A DNA stretch of 64,000 nucleotides from JAENVT01 sp031430695 (lineage in GTDB: Bacteria > Actinomycetota > Acidimicrobiia > Acidimicrobiales > Ilumatobacteraceae): assembly GCA_031430695.1 (NCBI GenBank), contig JANPBZ010000142.1:18883-82882 (forward strand). Direction: 5' to 3'. Made by a program: the position numbers and the translations under genes. Positions 33,304-41,101 of this stretch are shown here, one piece after another. A model generated the notes under the pieces. It did no database searches and had not been told where the DNA came from. It saw only the letters and a program-made list of their open reading frames with translations. Each line of letters starts with the position of its first letter. Position 1 is the first letter of the stretch.

Positions 33304-34310
33304 AGCGCTCACGGTTTGCCGCTCGCCTCGTTGGCATTGGCGGCTTGGCGTGTCTGGGTGTGCTGATGTTCGCCTCACCATGCGCTGCATACACACCTCC
33401 CGAAACGAATCCGCGCATCGTCTTGTCGACCCCGCATGGGCCGATCCTGATCGCGCTCGCTCCGGAGAACGCTCCACAACACGTCGAGCAGTTCCTGCTC
33501 GCTCTCGCCGCCGGCGACTTCGACGGCACGGTCGTAACCCGAGTCGAACCGAAGTACTACGTACAGATGGCCGGCACGTCGGGCACCGCGCAGCTTTCCG
33601 GCCTGCCGGTCGAGCGGGAGAAGGTTGGCAACCTACGCGGGGCCCTCAGTGTGTACGACAGCGGCCAGCCGGGTGACGTTCCCACGATCGTGATCGTGCT
33701 CGTCACCAGCCCGCAACTCGATCCCGACTACACGTCCATCGGCTTCGTCGAGGCCGGCTTCGGCGTGGTCAAGGCAATCGCCCAGACACCGACCGTTGGA
33801 GATCATCAACCGGCCGAGCCGATCACGATCTCGGAGATTCATCTGGCAACGCCCCAGGAGCGTGCCGTGCTGCGCCAGGCGGAAGTCGCCGCCGCCGAGA
33901 ACGACGGCACCTCGCTCTTGGCGGCGATTTTCATCATCGCCTGCGCCGCATTCGTGGCCGCCGTGATCTCGTCGTTCCAGGACAGTCTGGGCAAGCAGCG
34001 CACGACGTCGCTCGCGCTGATGGTCGCGTTGCTGGCCTTTTTCGGAGTGTGGGTGGCATTGGCGGGCACCAAAGCCGGCTCAGGTCTGGTCGGAGTCGCA
34101 TTGTTCGGCGGCGCGATTGCCATGTTCAGATTGATGGGCCGGTTCGAGCGACCGACACCGAGCGCGCTAGGCCTCGCCGCGGAGCCAGGACGACTCGCCG
34201 ATGGCGAACTGCACGCCGAGCCCCGGATCGATCAACCGCACAGCGACCTCGAGGTCGTCCTGGGCCAGCGACACGCAGCCGCTGGTCGGCTTACTAGCCC
34301 CAGACGCTGA
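33300..34310 (+). CDS. Exported cyclophilin-like peptidyl-prolyl isomerase with C-terminal membrane segments
   Basis: A 336-aa protein. A signal peptide (about residues 8-30) leads into a divergent cyclophilin domain: IVLSTPHGPILIALAPENAP near residue 40, then GTVVTRVEPKYYVQMAG, where the catalytic Arg and Gln survive, and SIGFVEAGFGVVKAIA. Three transmembrane helices follow (about 205-290). The last 48 residues, from about base 34167, are antisense to a decayed L,D-transpeptidase fragment and look unlike the rest, so the original stop may have been lost. It is coupled to the preceding membrane protein. Confidence 0.75.
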   Translation: MKRSRFAARLVGIGGLACLGVLMFASPCAAYTPPETNPRIVLSTPHGPILIALAPENAPQHVEQFLLALAAGDFDGTVVTRVEPKYYVQMAGTSGTAQLSGLPVEREKVGNLRGALSVYDSGQPGDVPTIVIVLVTSPQLDPDYTSIGFVEAGFGVVKAIAQTPTVGDHQPAEPITISEIHLATPQERAVLRQAEVAAAENDGTSLLAAIFIIACAAFVAAVISSFQDSLGKQRTTSLALMVALLAFFGVWVALAGTKAGSGLVGVALFGGAIAMFRLMGRFERPTPSALGLAAEPGRLADGELHAEPRIDQPHSDLEVVLGQRHAAAGRLTSPRR

Positions 34311-34520
34311 ATACGAGAACCGGTGCACTGGTCGACGGATGCCTGCTCGACAGCATTTCGGCGGTAAGGAGGTCGAATTCCGCGTCGGGCGTGAAGGCGA
34401 TATCGCGCCTGGCCTGATGCAATGCGCTGGCTGGTGCGGAGACCGATTCGCCACGCACCGATGCCGCGGCGTTGGCGGCGAGCATCATGACGATCGCCGC
34501 GGAGACACAACGGTGATCGA
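34167..34520 (-). pseudogene. L,D-transpeptidase (YkuD) remnant, frameshifted and truncated
   Basis: The minus strand encodes an unmistakable YkuD C-terminus, KPTSGCVSLAQDDLEV with the catalytic Cys, running to a TAG at 34167-34169. Upstream of about 34335 the natural-looking protein continues in another frame (RRDIAFTPDAEFDLLTAEML), so an indel separates the two. Only a few dozen residues precede the active site, so most of the catalytic domain is missing. It cannot make an active enzyme as it stands. The fragment lies antisense to the end of the cyclophilin-like gene. Confidence 0.65.
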
Positions 34521-34544
34521 TGTCGACCCAGTCTACGAGGCGAG

Positions 34545-35308
34545 TCAGGTCGTGCGTTCGACGCGGATGTCGCCAGACACCGTCTTCAGCTGCAGTCGCA
34601 CGGGACGGCGGTCGCCCTGATCCGACGTCGGCACGGCATCTGGCAGGGTCGCTCGGCCGCTGAGGGTCGAGATCTCGGCCTCGACACGGATGCCGGTGGG
34701 CAGGCCAACTCGCACGTCGCCGGAAGTCGAACGCACGGCTATGTCTGAGCCTGCGCATCGCCCCACACGCACGTCACCGCTGGTCGATCCGATCGCCACG
34801 TCTCCATCGCAGCGGTCGACGCGCAGATCTCCGGACGTGAGCGTGGCTTCGAGCCTGCCACCTACCCGTCGCATGACGCAGTCGCCGGACACCGACGAGA
34901 CACAGACCTCGCCATCGATGTCGCCGCACGAAAAGTCACCGGAGGCGGTGGTGACGTTGAGACGCGCAGCATCTCCCACCTCGATGTCGCCCGATGCCGT
35001 ATGAATTCGCACCGCGCCAAGACGACCCACGAGGCGCACTTCACCCGATGTCGAGTTGAGCTCCACATCGGTGCGATCGGTACATGGGCGACCAGCCGAC
35101 TCTGGCGACCGCGCCGACCCCAGCGCGACGGATGGCGTACCGAGATTCGGTCGCCGATCTTGAAGATCTCGAAATCGTCGACATCACTGGCGTCAATCGT
35201 GATCAGCACCACGCCGGCGTCACCTGCGTACACGTCGACCGTACCGACGGGCACGCGAACATCGAGAGACGGTCGTTCGCCGACTTCCCATCGCTCGTTG
35301 CGGCTCAT
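34545..35308 (-). pseudogene. DUF4097 beta-repeat protein with a one-base frameshift
   Basis: The start ATG 35308 opens a frame (MSRNERWEVGERPSLDVRVP) that breaks near 35074. The protein resumes in another frame as DVELNSTSGEVRLVGRLG and runs to the stop at 34545. Adding one C on the plus strand at about 35074 (one G in the coding strand) restores VPIGTDVELNSTSGEV and a 254-aa protein of repeated TSGDVRVG-type strands, the DUF4097 (toast-rack) beta-helix. The function is unknown; such genes often follow HicB-like regulators, as here. The lesion could be real or a sequencing error. Confidence 0.75.
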
Positions 35309-35318
35309 GGGCTGCTTT

Positions 35319-35570
35319 CTACAGGTCGAAACTATGGGTCAGGCGGAAACCCTGACCCTGCTGGGGCTTGCGTGTTCGCCGGGAGAGCGCATCGAGCACC
35401 CAGCTATTGACCGAGGCGCCAGCTGTCTCGGCCGCATCCTCGATCAGACTCTTCAGTGACGGGGGCACGCGCAGCGTGATTCGGGCGTCGAGTTCCTCGG
35501 TGGAACTCGACTCGGTCGTGACGGCAGGCTCGGCGATGTCAAGGAATCTCGTCGCGTCGAAGCGAGACAA
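35319..35570 (-). CDS. HicB/Arc-type ribbon-helix-helix protein
   Basis: An 83-aa protein whose core ARITLRVPPSLKSLIEDAAE followed by GASVNSWVLDALSRR is a ribbon-helix-helix DNA-binding motif of the HicB-antitoxin type. TTG 35570 is the only reasonable in-frame start; it overlaps the end of the PaaX-like gene by 32 nt. No HicA toxin is nearby. HicB-like proteins of this kind are commonly placed directly upstream of DUF4097 genes, which is the case here (10-nt gap), so it probably autoregulates the pair. Confidence 0.7.
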   Translation of the reverse strand: MSRFDATRFLDIAEPAVTTESSSTEELDARITLRVPPSLKSLIEDAAETAGASVNSWVLDALSRRTRKPQQGQGFRLTHSFDL

Positions 35571-36411
35571 GTTTGCCCAGCTCAGGGTCGTAGTTCGAGA
35601 CAATCTCACGCACTCGGTCGACCGCGGGCGACGCCAATCCGTCGACCAGGGCGAGAAAAAGGTCGTGCGCTGCAGCCCGCGGCCAGCGGCTCGGCAGCAA
35701 CGCCTCGGGCAAGTCCGGGTCGGTGACGGCGAACACGAACCACCGGTACGTCGCCCTGGTGCGGCTGACCAATGCCTCGGTCGGTCCGATGCGACCGCTC
35801 TCGAGTCGGCGAAGGACAGGACGGAACGTGCGTGTGAACTCCGAGTACGACTCACCGAGATCGCCGAGATTCCATGCCGACGCGACCGACAGACGTGTAC
35901 GGAGCGGCAGTTCCGTGGCGCGAAGGACGGTGCACGATTGAGGTGGAGCGATCTCCAGGGCGATGTCGAGCTCCTTGTCGGGGGCATGCGGCGAGGCCCA
36001 CAAGCCGTCGTACAAGGGAGCAAAACCCAACGATTGCAGGCGGCCGCGCAACATCGGACGCAACCGACGCTGGTCCTCGGGAACGGTGAAGGCAACCATC
36101 GTCCACGTGCCGTCCCAGTCGGGTTGCGGCTTGGCGAACGCTCGCGTATGGATGGGGCCGTACGGCAGCAGATGACGGAAGCCGTCGGCCACCCGATAGA
36201 AGGTGTTGCGCCCGTCCTTGGTGCCAACGAGCAGCCCGCGGATCGACAGCCGACTGAGCGCGGCCCTGGCACCCGACGGATTGACATCGAACTCCGCCAG
36301 CAGGTCGACAAGAGCCGCCGACGGCAGCGCCTCGCACCGCCCTGACCAGTAGTCGCCCAGTAGGGCGAGCAGCAGATGTTGCGGCGGAAACCCGACCTGA
36401 AACCGGGGCAT
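35539..36411 (-). CDS. PaaX-family transcriptional regulator
   Basis: A 290-aa protein with the PaaX layout. The N-terminal winged helix-turn-helix is LLALLGDYWSGRCEALPSAA and LVDLLAEFDVNPSGARAALS. A central ferredoxin-like domain (WTMVAFTVPEDQRRLRPML) and a C-terminal domain follow. PaaX represses phenylacetate and related aromatic catabolism and responds to CoA thioesters. No paa genes are in the window, but the neighbouring minus-strand genes are catabolic. ATG 36411 was chosen at the start of the fold; an upstream extension to about 36510 is Arg-rich and less likely. Confidence 0.82.
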   Translation of the reverse strand: MPRFQVGFPPQHLLLALLGDYWSGRCEALPSAALVDLLAEFDVNPSGARAALSRLSIRGLLVGTKDGRNTFYRVADGFRHLLPYGPIHTRAFAKPQPDWDGTWTMVAFTVPEDQRRLRPMLRGRLQSLGFAPLYDGLWASPHAPDKELDIALEIAPPQSCTVLRATELPLRTRLSVASAWNLGDLGESYSEFTRTFRPVLRRLESGRIGPTEALVSRTRATYRWFVFAVTDPDLPEALLPSRWPRAAAHDLFLALVDGLASPAVDRVREIVSNYDPELGKLVSLRRDEIP

Positions 36412-36528
36412 GTCGAGTTCGCCGAACTCAGTGAACCTGGCCGCCACTTCTACGTCGAGTTCGACACCGGTTCGGGAAGGCCGACGCTCTCGACCGCGAT
36501 CCAGACTCATCCCCACCTACGGTAGCGA

Positions 36529-37338
36529 CTACGGATTGATCAATCCGTCTTGGTCGTTGATCAAGAAGTTCATACCGCGTGCCAAGAAGTCGGCCACGAC
36601 GTCGGCAAACGCTTCGGGCCGGTCCGATTGAATGTCGTGGGCGGCGTCGTACACGTACTGCAGCGACGAGTTGCGCATGTATCGGCGCACGGTTCGGCCA
36701 TTGATCGGGTTGATGATTCCATCGTCACGACCGAACAGGATCAGCGTGCGCGTTGATACATCGACCAGTTGCTCGACGAGGCCGTCGTCTGACCCGTCTC
36801 CCATCAAACGCTCGACCGTCGGCCAGACGCGAGCCATGAACGCCGGGTCAGGAGAGCTCATGTGCGGCAGCCGGTCTGGGTGCGACCTGAATGCCTTGAC
36901 GAAGGCCTCCGGCGCCAGAGTCGACGGATGCACCGACGACTCCCGGAACTTCGCCGGCGACTCGAGCACGATCGAGTCGACCCTGTCGGCGTAGTGAGTG
37001 ACGAAATGCAGCGCGCACGCACCGCCAAATGACGTGCCCATGAGATGGAAACGGTCGAGACGGAGTGCGGTGGCGATGTCGGCCACCTGTGCGGCGAGAC
37101 CATCGAAGTCGGCGACATCGTTTGGCTGTGCACCCCAACCCGGATACTCCAACACGATCACCCGGAATCGCTCGGCGAGCGAGTCGAGGGCAAACGTCAT
37201 GACCGGTCCACCGGCTCCTGGGAGATACAGCACCGCTGGACCGTCGCCGGCTTCGAGGTAGCGCACCGTGAAGCCGGCAGCCTCGACGGATCGTTCGACG
37301 AATGTGGATCCTGGCGCACGAACATCCGTGTCGGTCAT
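36529..37338 (-). CDS. Alpha/beta hydrolase
   Basis: A 269-aa alpha/beta-hydrolase. The oxyanion motif region is LYLPGAGGPVMTFALDSLAE, the nucleophile elbow is GTSFGG (Ser), the acid is in FGRDDGIINP and the His is in YDAAHDIQSDRPEAF. The fold is close to meta-cleavage hydrolases and lactone or ester hydrolases of aromatic and terpenoid breakdown; the substrate is open. The start overlaps the stop of the luciferase-like gene by 4 nt, so the two are translationally coupled. Confidence 0.87.
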   Translation of the reverse strand: MTDTDVRAPGSTFVERSVEAAGFTVRYLEAGDGPAVLYLPGAGGPVMTFALDSLAERFRVIVLEYPGWGAQPNDVADFDGLAAQVADIATALRLDRFHLMGTSFGGACALHFVTHYADRVDSIVLESPAKFRESSVHPSTLAPEAFVKAFRSHPDRLPHMSSPDPAFMARVWPTVERLMGDGSDDGLVEQLVDVSTRTLILFGRDDGIINPINGRTVRRYMRNSSLQYVYDAAHDIQSDRPEAFADVVADFLARGMNFLINDQDGLINP

Positions 37339-38447
37339 GACGTCACCATTCCCATCTGGTGCAGAACGGGCACGATTTCCTCGCCGATCAGTTTCAGGCT
37401 CGACAGCATCGAATCGTGCGGCAGCGGATTGACGGTACCGAGCGATACCTCCAGCCGACCCATGCCCAGCACGTCGTGGATCTCCTTGATCCGGCCGAGC
37501 ACCGTCTCCGGACTGCCGTAGAGCGGCGGACCCATGACCATCGGCGGCGCCATGGATGGGTCGATCTTGACGTGTTTCGGCACGCCACCGAGGGCCGCAC
37601 CGATCTGTGCCATGGTCATCATGATGTCGGGCGACGCCCCGTTGAAGATGCTCATCAGCCCGCCTCCGCTGAGCGACTTCATCGTGTCCTGTGCCTCTTC
37701 GTCGGTCGGGGTGACGTACATGAAATGGCGGTACTGCAGGTTGTCGGCAGTGGGCTCCCAACCGGCCTCGGACGCTGCCTGGCGGTAGAGAGCGGCATGC
37801 TCTGCGCACTTCTCTGCGCCCATGTAGGAGAACCCGAGGTCGAGACCATGCCGACCGGCAAAGATTGCCCCGTCTTTGCTGTTGCCCGAGATCAGGATGG
37901 GCGGGTGCGGATCCTGCACACGCCGTGGCCACACGGCGATGTTGCGGAAACGGTAGTAGCGACCCTCCCAACCGAACGGTTCCGGCTCGGTGAAACAGGC
38001 CTTCAGCAGCAAGATCCCTTCCTCGTATCGCTCGCGCGACTCCCACGGGTTGGAACCGTAGGTCAGGTACTCGTTGGGGGTTCCCCGCAGCATTCCGATT
38101 CGCAAGCGACCGTCGAGGAGGTTGTCGAGCATCGAGTATTCCTCGGCAATGCGCACTGGATTGTTCAAGGGCAGGTCGGTGCCGAACACGCCGATCTGCG
38201 AACCCGGAAACCGGCGACCGGCGACCGCGGCGAAGATGATGGGGTTGGGTGTCAACTGCTTCGGTGAGTAGTGGTGCTCGGCGAAGTTCAGCGCATCAAA
38301 GCCGGCATCGAGCGCCGCACCGCATTCGATCAGGCCGTGTTCGATCGTGGAGTTGACGAACTCGGTCTCGCAGATGCGCGGCGGCGCCGGCCACGAGTCA
38401 CCGTGCTGCCCCCAGTAGTTCATCGTGTGAAAGAACTCGATTTTCAT
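37335..38447 (-). CDS. Luciferase-like (LLM class) flavin-dependent oxidoreductase
   Basis: A 370-aa bacterial luciferase-like monooxygenase. It opens MKIEFFHTMNYWGQHGDSW, with FAEHHYSPKQLTPNPI and a flavin-phosphate region around PPILISGNSKDGAIFAGRHG. The EHH pattern is typical of FMN-dependent alkanal- and terpene-type monooxygenases. ATG 38447 fits the family; a GTG six codons earlier is possible. A downstream coupled hydrolase would suit a Baeyer-Villiger-like ester or lactone step. The upstream region is unusually AT-rich and has a small palindrome (38470-38484). Confidence 0.88.
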   Translation of the reverse strand: MKIEFFHTMNYWGQHGDSWPAPPRICETEFVNSTIEHGLIECGAALDAGFDALNFAEHHYSPKQLTPNPIIFAAVAGRRFPGSQIGVFGTDLPLNNPVRIAEEYSMLDNLLDGRLRIGMLRGTPNEYLTYGSNPWESRERYEEGILLLKACFTEPEPFGWEGRYYRFRNIAVWPRRVQDPHPPILISGNSKDGAIFAGRHGLDLGFSYMGAEKCAEHAALYRQAASEAGWEPTADNLQYRHFMYVTPTDEEAQDTMKSLSGGGLMSIFNGASPDIMMTMAQIGAALGGVPKHVKIDPSMAPPMVMGPPLYGSPETVLGRIKEIHDVLGMGRLEVSLGTVNPLPHDSMLSSLKLIGEEIVPVLHQMGMVTS

Positions 38448-38469
38448 ATGGGAAATAATAGTCACACTA

Positions 38470-38484
38470 ATCGAAACTGTCGAT
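38470..38484. promoter_or_regulatory. Palindrome in the AT-rich promoter of the luciferase-like operon
   Basis: ATCGA-N5-TCGAT lies 23 nt upstream of the luciferase-like start, in a stretch of about 60 bp much richer in A+T than its surroundings (roughly 38440-38505). This is a likely promoter and operator. The nearby PaaX-type protein is one candidate binder. Confidence 0.3.
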
Positions 38485-38504
38485 AGGAAATGTGTAATTA
38501 GTTT

Positions 38505-39308
38505 TCATCGCAGCTCACCGTGCTGCGTCGCGTTGATCAGCTCCCAATCGATGTCGTACCCAAGACCTGGTCGGGTTGGGGCGTGGGCGTTGCCCATGGG
38601 TGTCGATCTCGATCGGTTCAGTCAATCCATAGCTGAAGTGGGTGGTGTCGTACTCCCCTGGCGGGTGGATGACGAGCACCTCGTAGTACTCGCAATTGCG
38701 GATCGCCATCGCAACATGCAGCGTCGCCACGTTGTTGAGCGCGTTGTACGCGTCGTGCAATTCGCAGTTCATCTGGAACGCTTCGGCCAGGTGGGCGATC
38801 TTCATCATCCCGGTGATGCCGCCCTTGATCACCACGTCGCCGCGCAAGAAATCTGTGGCTTGTTGCACCAGCCATGGAGCGAGGGCATAGACACCTCCCT
38901 CGGTCATCTCGGTGGCCATGATCGGGATCGACAACTGCTGCTTCAATCGCCGGTAGCCGTAGAGATCGTCGGCCTGCAGCGGATAGATCGGTAGCCCGGC
39001 TGCCTTGCCGGCGATGTCCCACAGGGCGACGTCGATGCAGCCCTGCACGGTCGAGTGCATGCCACGACGTCTGGCCCACAGCTCGTGCCAGATGGCACCG
39101 ATGTCGAGCGGATCGCGACCGAGCAGCAGCGGTTTGACGTGCTTGAGGATCTGTTCGGTGACGTTGGGTCCCGGCGGCTGATGAACGTATTGCCCTCGAC
39201 TCCGTCGTCGGTGTGGATGCGCAGCACCGCAATCTCCATCGGCGGCAAGGGCATCCCGACGGGCAGCGTGCGCTCGTGAACCACCACCGAGACGTCGGTG
39301 ATCTTCAT
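38505..39308 (-). pseudogene. Mandelate racemase/enolase-superfamily dehydratase, frameshifted with internal deletion
   Basis: The gene starts normally (MKITDVSVVVHERTLPVG) at ATG 39308. Near 39176 a base is missing, and the protein resumes as PPGPNVTEQILKHVKP. At IY|PLQADDLYGYRRLK roughly 100-130 residues are absent in frame. This is the barrel part that normally holds the catalytic Lys and the first metal ligands. Near 38593-38595 an extra C in a CCC run shifts the frame again; without it the end reads GLGYDIDWELI and stops at 38505. The product would be inactive. The family is closest to galactonate/glucarate-type dehydratases. Confidence 0.8.
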
Positions 39309-40195
39309 GTGTCACCCCACTCGGCACGCGTCGTATCGGCAACTCTCGTGATGAGATCGATCTGATCGGCGACGCTCCCAGCCACGATCCGGTTGGCGAT
39401 GCCGAAATGCGACACGCCGGCCTTGCGCAGCGCGCTGACGGTCGCTGCCCACTGATCGGGTGGCGTCACGTGTGTGACCAGACGGCCCTCCAGGCCGAAT
39501 GCCTCCGAGTCTCGACCAGCCGCAGCGACTTCGGCGCGCAGCCGATCGACCAGCTGCAGCATGCCATCCAGATTGATGCCAAGTGGGGCCATCATCTTGA
39601 ACCCGTCGGCGAGGCGAGCGGCACGCTTGATCGTGACATCGAGCGGCATTCCGCCCGTGTCGAAGTTGCCACCTCCCATCCAAATCGGGATCGACCGATC
39701 GGGCCGAGGGTGCAGCGCAACTTCGTCGAGTACGACGTGATCGCCGTGATAGGTGACGAGCGGCTGAGTCCACAGCAACCGCATTGCCTCGATCTGCTCT
39801 TCGATCCGCGCCCCACGCGTCGACGGGTTGACACCGACGGCTTCGAGCTCGCGGTGCTGCCACCCGACGCTGACCCCCAACCGCAGGCGGCCACCGCTCA
39901 ACAAGTCGACCTCCGCCGCTTGCTTGGCCGCGAGAGCTGCCGGACGCAGAGCCAGCAACGTCATGCCCGTGCTCAGCTCAATTCCCTCGGTGATCGCTGC
40001 GAGGAAAGCAAGCAGTGTGAACGACTCGTGCCAAGGTTCGTCGAACGACAACCCCGGCGGGAACGGTGAGGCACTCGAGGAAACCACATGCTCGGAAAAT
40101 CCGATGTGCGCGTAGCCCAAGCCCTGCGCAGCCTGAACGTAGTCACGGATCTCGACTGCGTGGGCAAAATATGGCAGATCGACACCGACGCGCAT
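39305..40195 (-). CDS. Luciferase-like oxidoreductase, F420-dependent type
   Basis: A 296-aa luciferase-like protein resembling the F420-dependent subgroup: GFSEHVVSSSASPFPPG, then TGMTLLALRPAALAAKQAAE and LGVSVGWQHRELEAVGV, and IPIWMGGGNF. F420 use is inferred from these motifs. It is the first gene of the run ending at the alpha/beta hydrolase, and its stop overlaps the start of the broken dehydratase by 4 nt, so the three were designed as one unit. Confidence 0.87.
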   Translation of the reverse strand: MRVGVDLPYFAHAVEIRDYVQAAQGLGYAHIGFSEHVVSSSASPFPPGLSFDEPWHESFTLLAFLAAITEGIELSTGMTLLALRPAALAAKQAAEVDLLSGGRLRLGVSVGWQHRELEAVGVNPSTRGARIEEQIEAMRLLWTQPLVTYHGDHVVLDEVALHPRPDRSIPIWMGGGNFDTGGMPLDVTIKRAARLADGFKMMAPLGINLDGMLQLVDRLRAEVAAAGRDSEAFGLEGRLVTHVTPPDQWAATVSALRKAGVSHFGIANRIVAGSVADQIDLITRVADTTRAEWGDT

Positions 40196-40270
40196 GCGAC
40201 GACAGTAACGCGGCCTCGGTCGATGGTCGACAGATGAGCTGCACGCCGTCTGCGCATATGCTGCCTATTC

Positions 40271-41101
40271 ATGCGCCTGTTCAATCTCGCCGGTCGCCTG
40301 AGCACGTTCGTCGACGGCGTTGTCGTCGACGTCGCCACTGCCAGCGACAACCGATTCTCTCCCGAACCACAGCGAATGTTCGATGATTGGCAGGCCCTGG
40401 CCAGCTGGGGCGAATCGACCAACGCCCGTGGACCTGGCGAGGTCGACGTGCAGCAACTCCATGCACCCGTTCCGCGACCCCCGCAGGTCTTCGCCATCGG
40501 CCTCAACTACAAGGCGCACGCACAGGAAGGCATCTTCAGTGTGCCCGACGAGCCGACGGTGTTCACCAAGTGGCCGACCTGCATCGTCGGTCCTTCGCAC
40601 GCCGTCGAGGTGCCGGTCGACACCGATTGGGAGATCGAACTGGTCGTCGCCATCTCCCAGCGCGCCTTCCGAGTCGGCGCTGCAGACGCGATGTCGTACG
40701 TCGCCGGCTACACGGTCGGTCAAGACCTATCGGATCGCGTGCTCCAACGCAAGGGCCCAGCACCCCAGTGGAGCCTCGGCAAATCCCGCTTCGGGTATGG
40801 CCCCACAGGCCCCTGGCTGGTCACACTCGACGAGTTCGACAACCCGCATGACCTGGCGATCCAGAGCACGCTCGCCGGCGAGACCCTGCAGTCCTCGCGC
40901 ACGTCGATGCTGATCTTCGACATCCCGTTCTTGATCGAGTACGTCTCCGCCCTGTGTCCGTTGCTGCCGGGTGATCTCATCTTCACCGGCACACCCGAAG
41001 GTGTCGGCTATGCCCGCAAGCCACCGCGTTTCCTCCATCCCGGCGATGTTCTGACCAGCACGATCGAGGGCATCGGCGACCTCGTCACCCAGTTCGTCTA
41101 A
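40271..41101 (+). CDS. Fumarylacetoacetate hydrolase family protein
   Basis: A 276-aa FAH-fold protein. It has AIGLNYKAHAQE, the metal-binding EIELVVAI (ExE), a GYTVGQDLSDR segment and the C-terminal IFTGTPEGVG. Members hydrolyse or decarboxylate diketo or oxo-acid intermediates of aromatic and sugar-acid breakdown, with Mg2+. The pairing with a divergent luciferase-like/dehydratase operon suggests a sugar-acid or cyclic-compound pathway. The stop overlaps that of the opposing AMP ligase by 4 nt. Confidence 0.9.
   Translation: MRLFNLAGRLSTFVDGVVVDVATASDNRFSPEPQRMFDDWQALASWGESTNARGPGEVDVQQLHAPVPRPPQVFAIGLNYKAHAQEGIFSVPDEPTVFTKWPTCIVGPSHAVEVPVDTDWEIELVVAISQRAFRVGAADAMSYVAGYTVGQDLSDRVLQRKGPAPQWSLGKSRFGYGPTGPWLVTLDEFDNPHDLAIQSTLAGETLQSSRTSMLIFDIPFLIEYVSALCPLLPGDLIFTGTPEGVGYARKPPRFLHPGDVLTSTIEGIGDLVTQFV

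Noticed and set aside
35319..35570. HicAB toxin-antitoxin system
   Set aside because: The ribbon-helix-helix protein has no HicA toxin beside it. Its neighbours are PaaX and DUF4097, a common non-toxin arrangement.
37335..38447. Light-producing luciferase system
   Set aside because: Both luciferase-like proteins belong to the wide flavin-oxidoreductase family. No luxB partner or luxCDE fatty-acid reductase genes are present.
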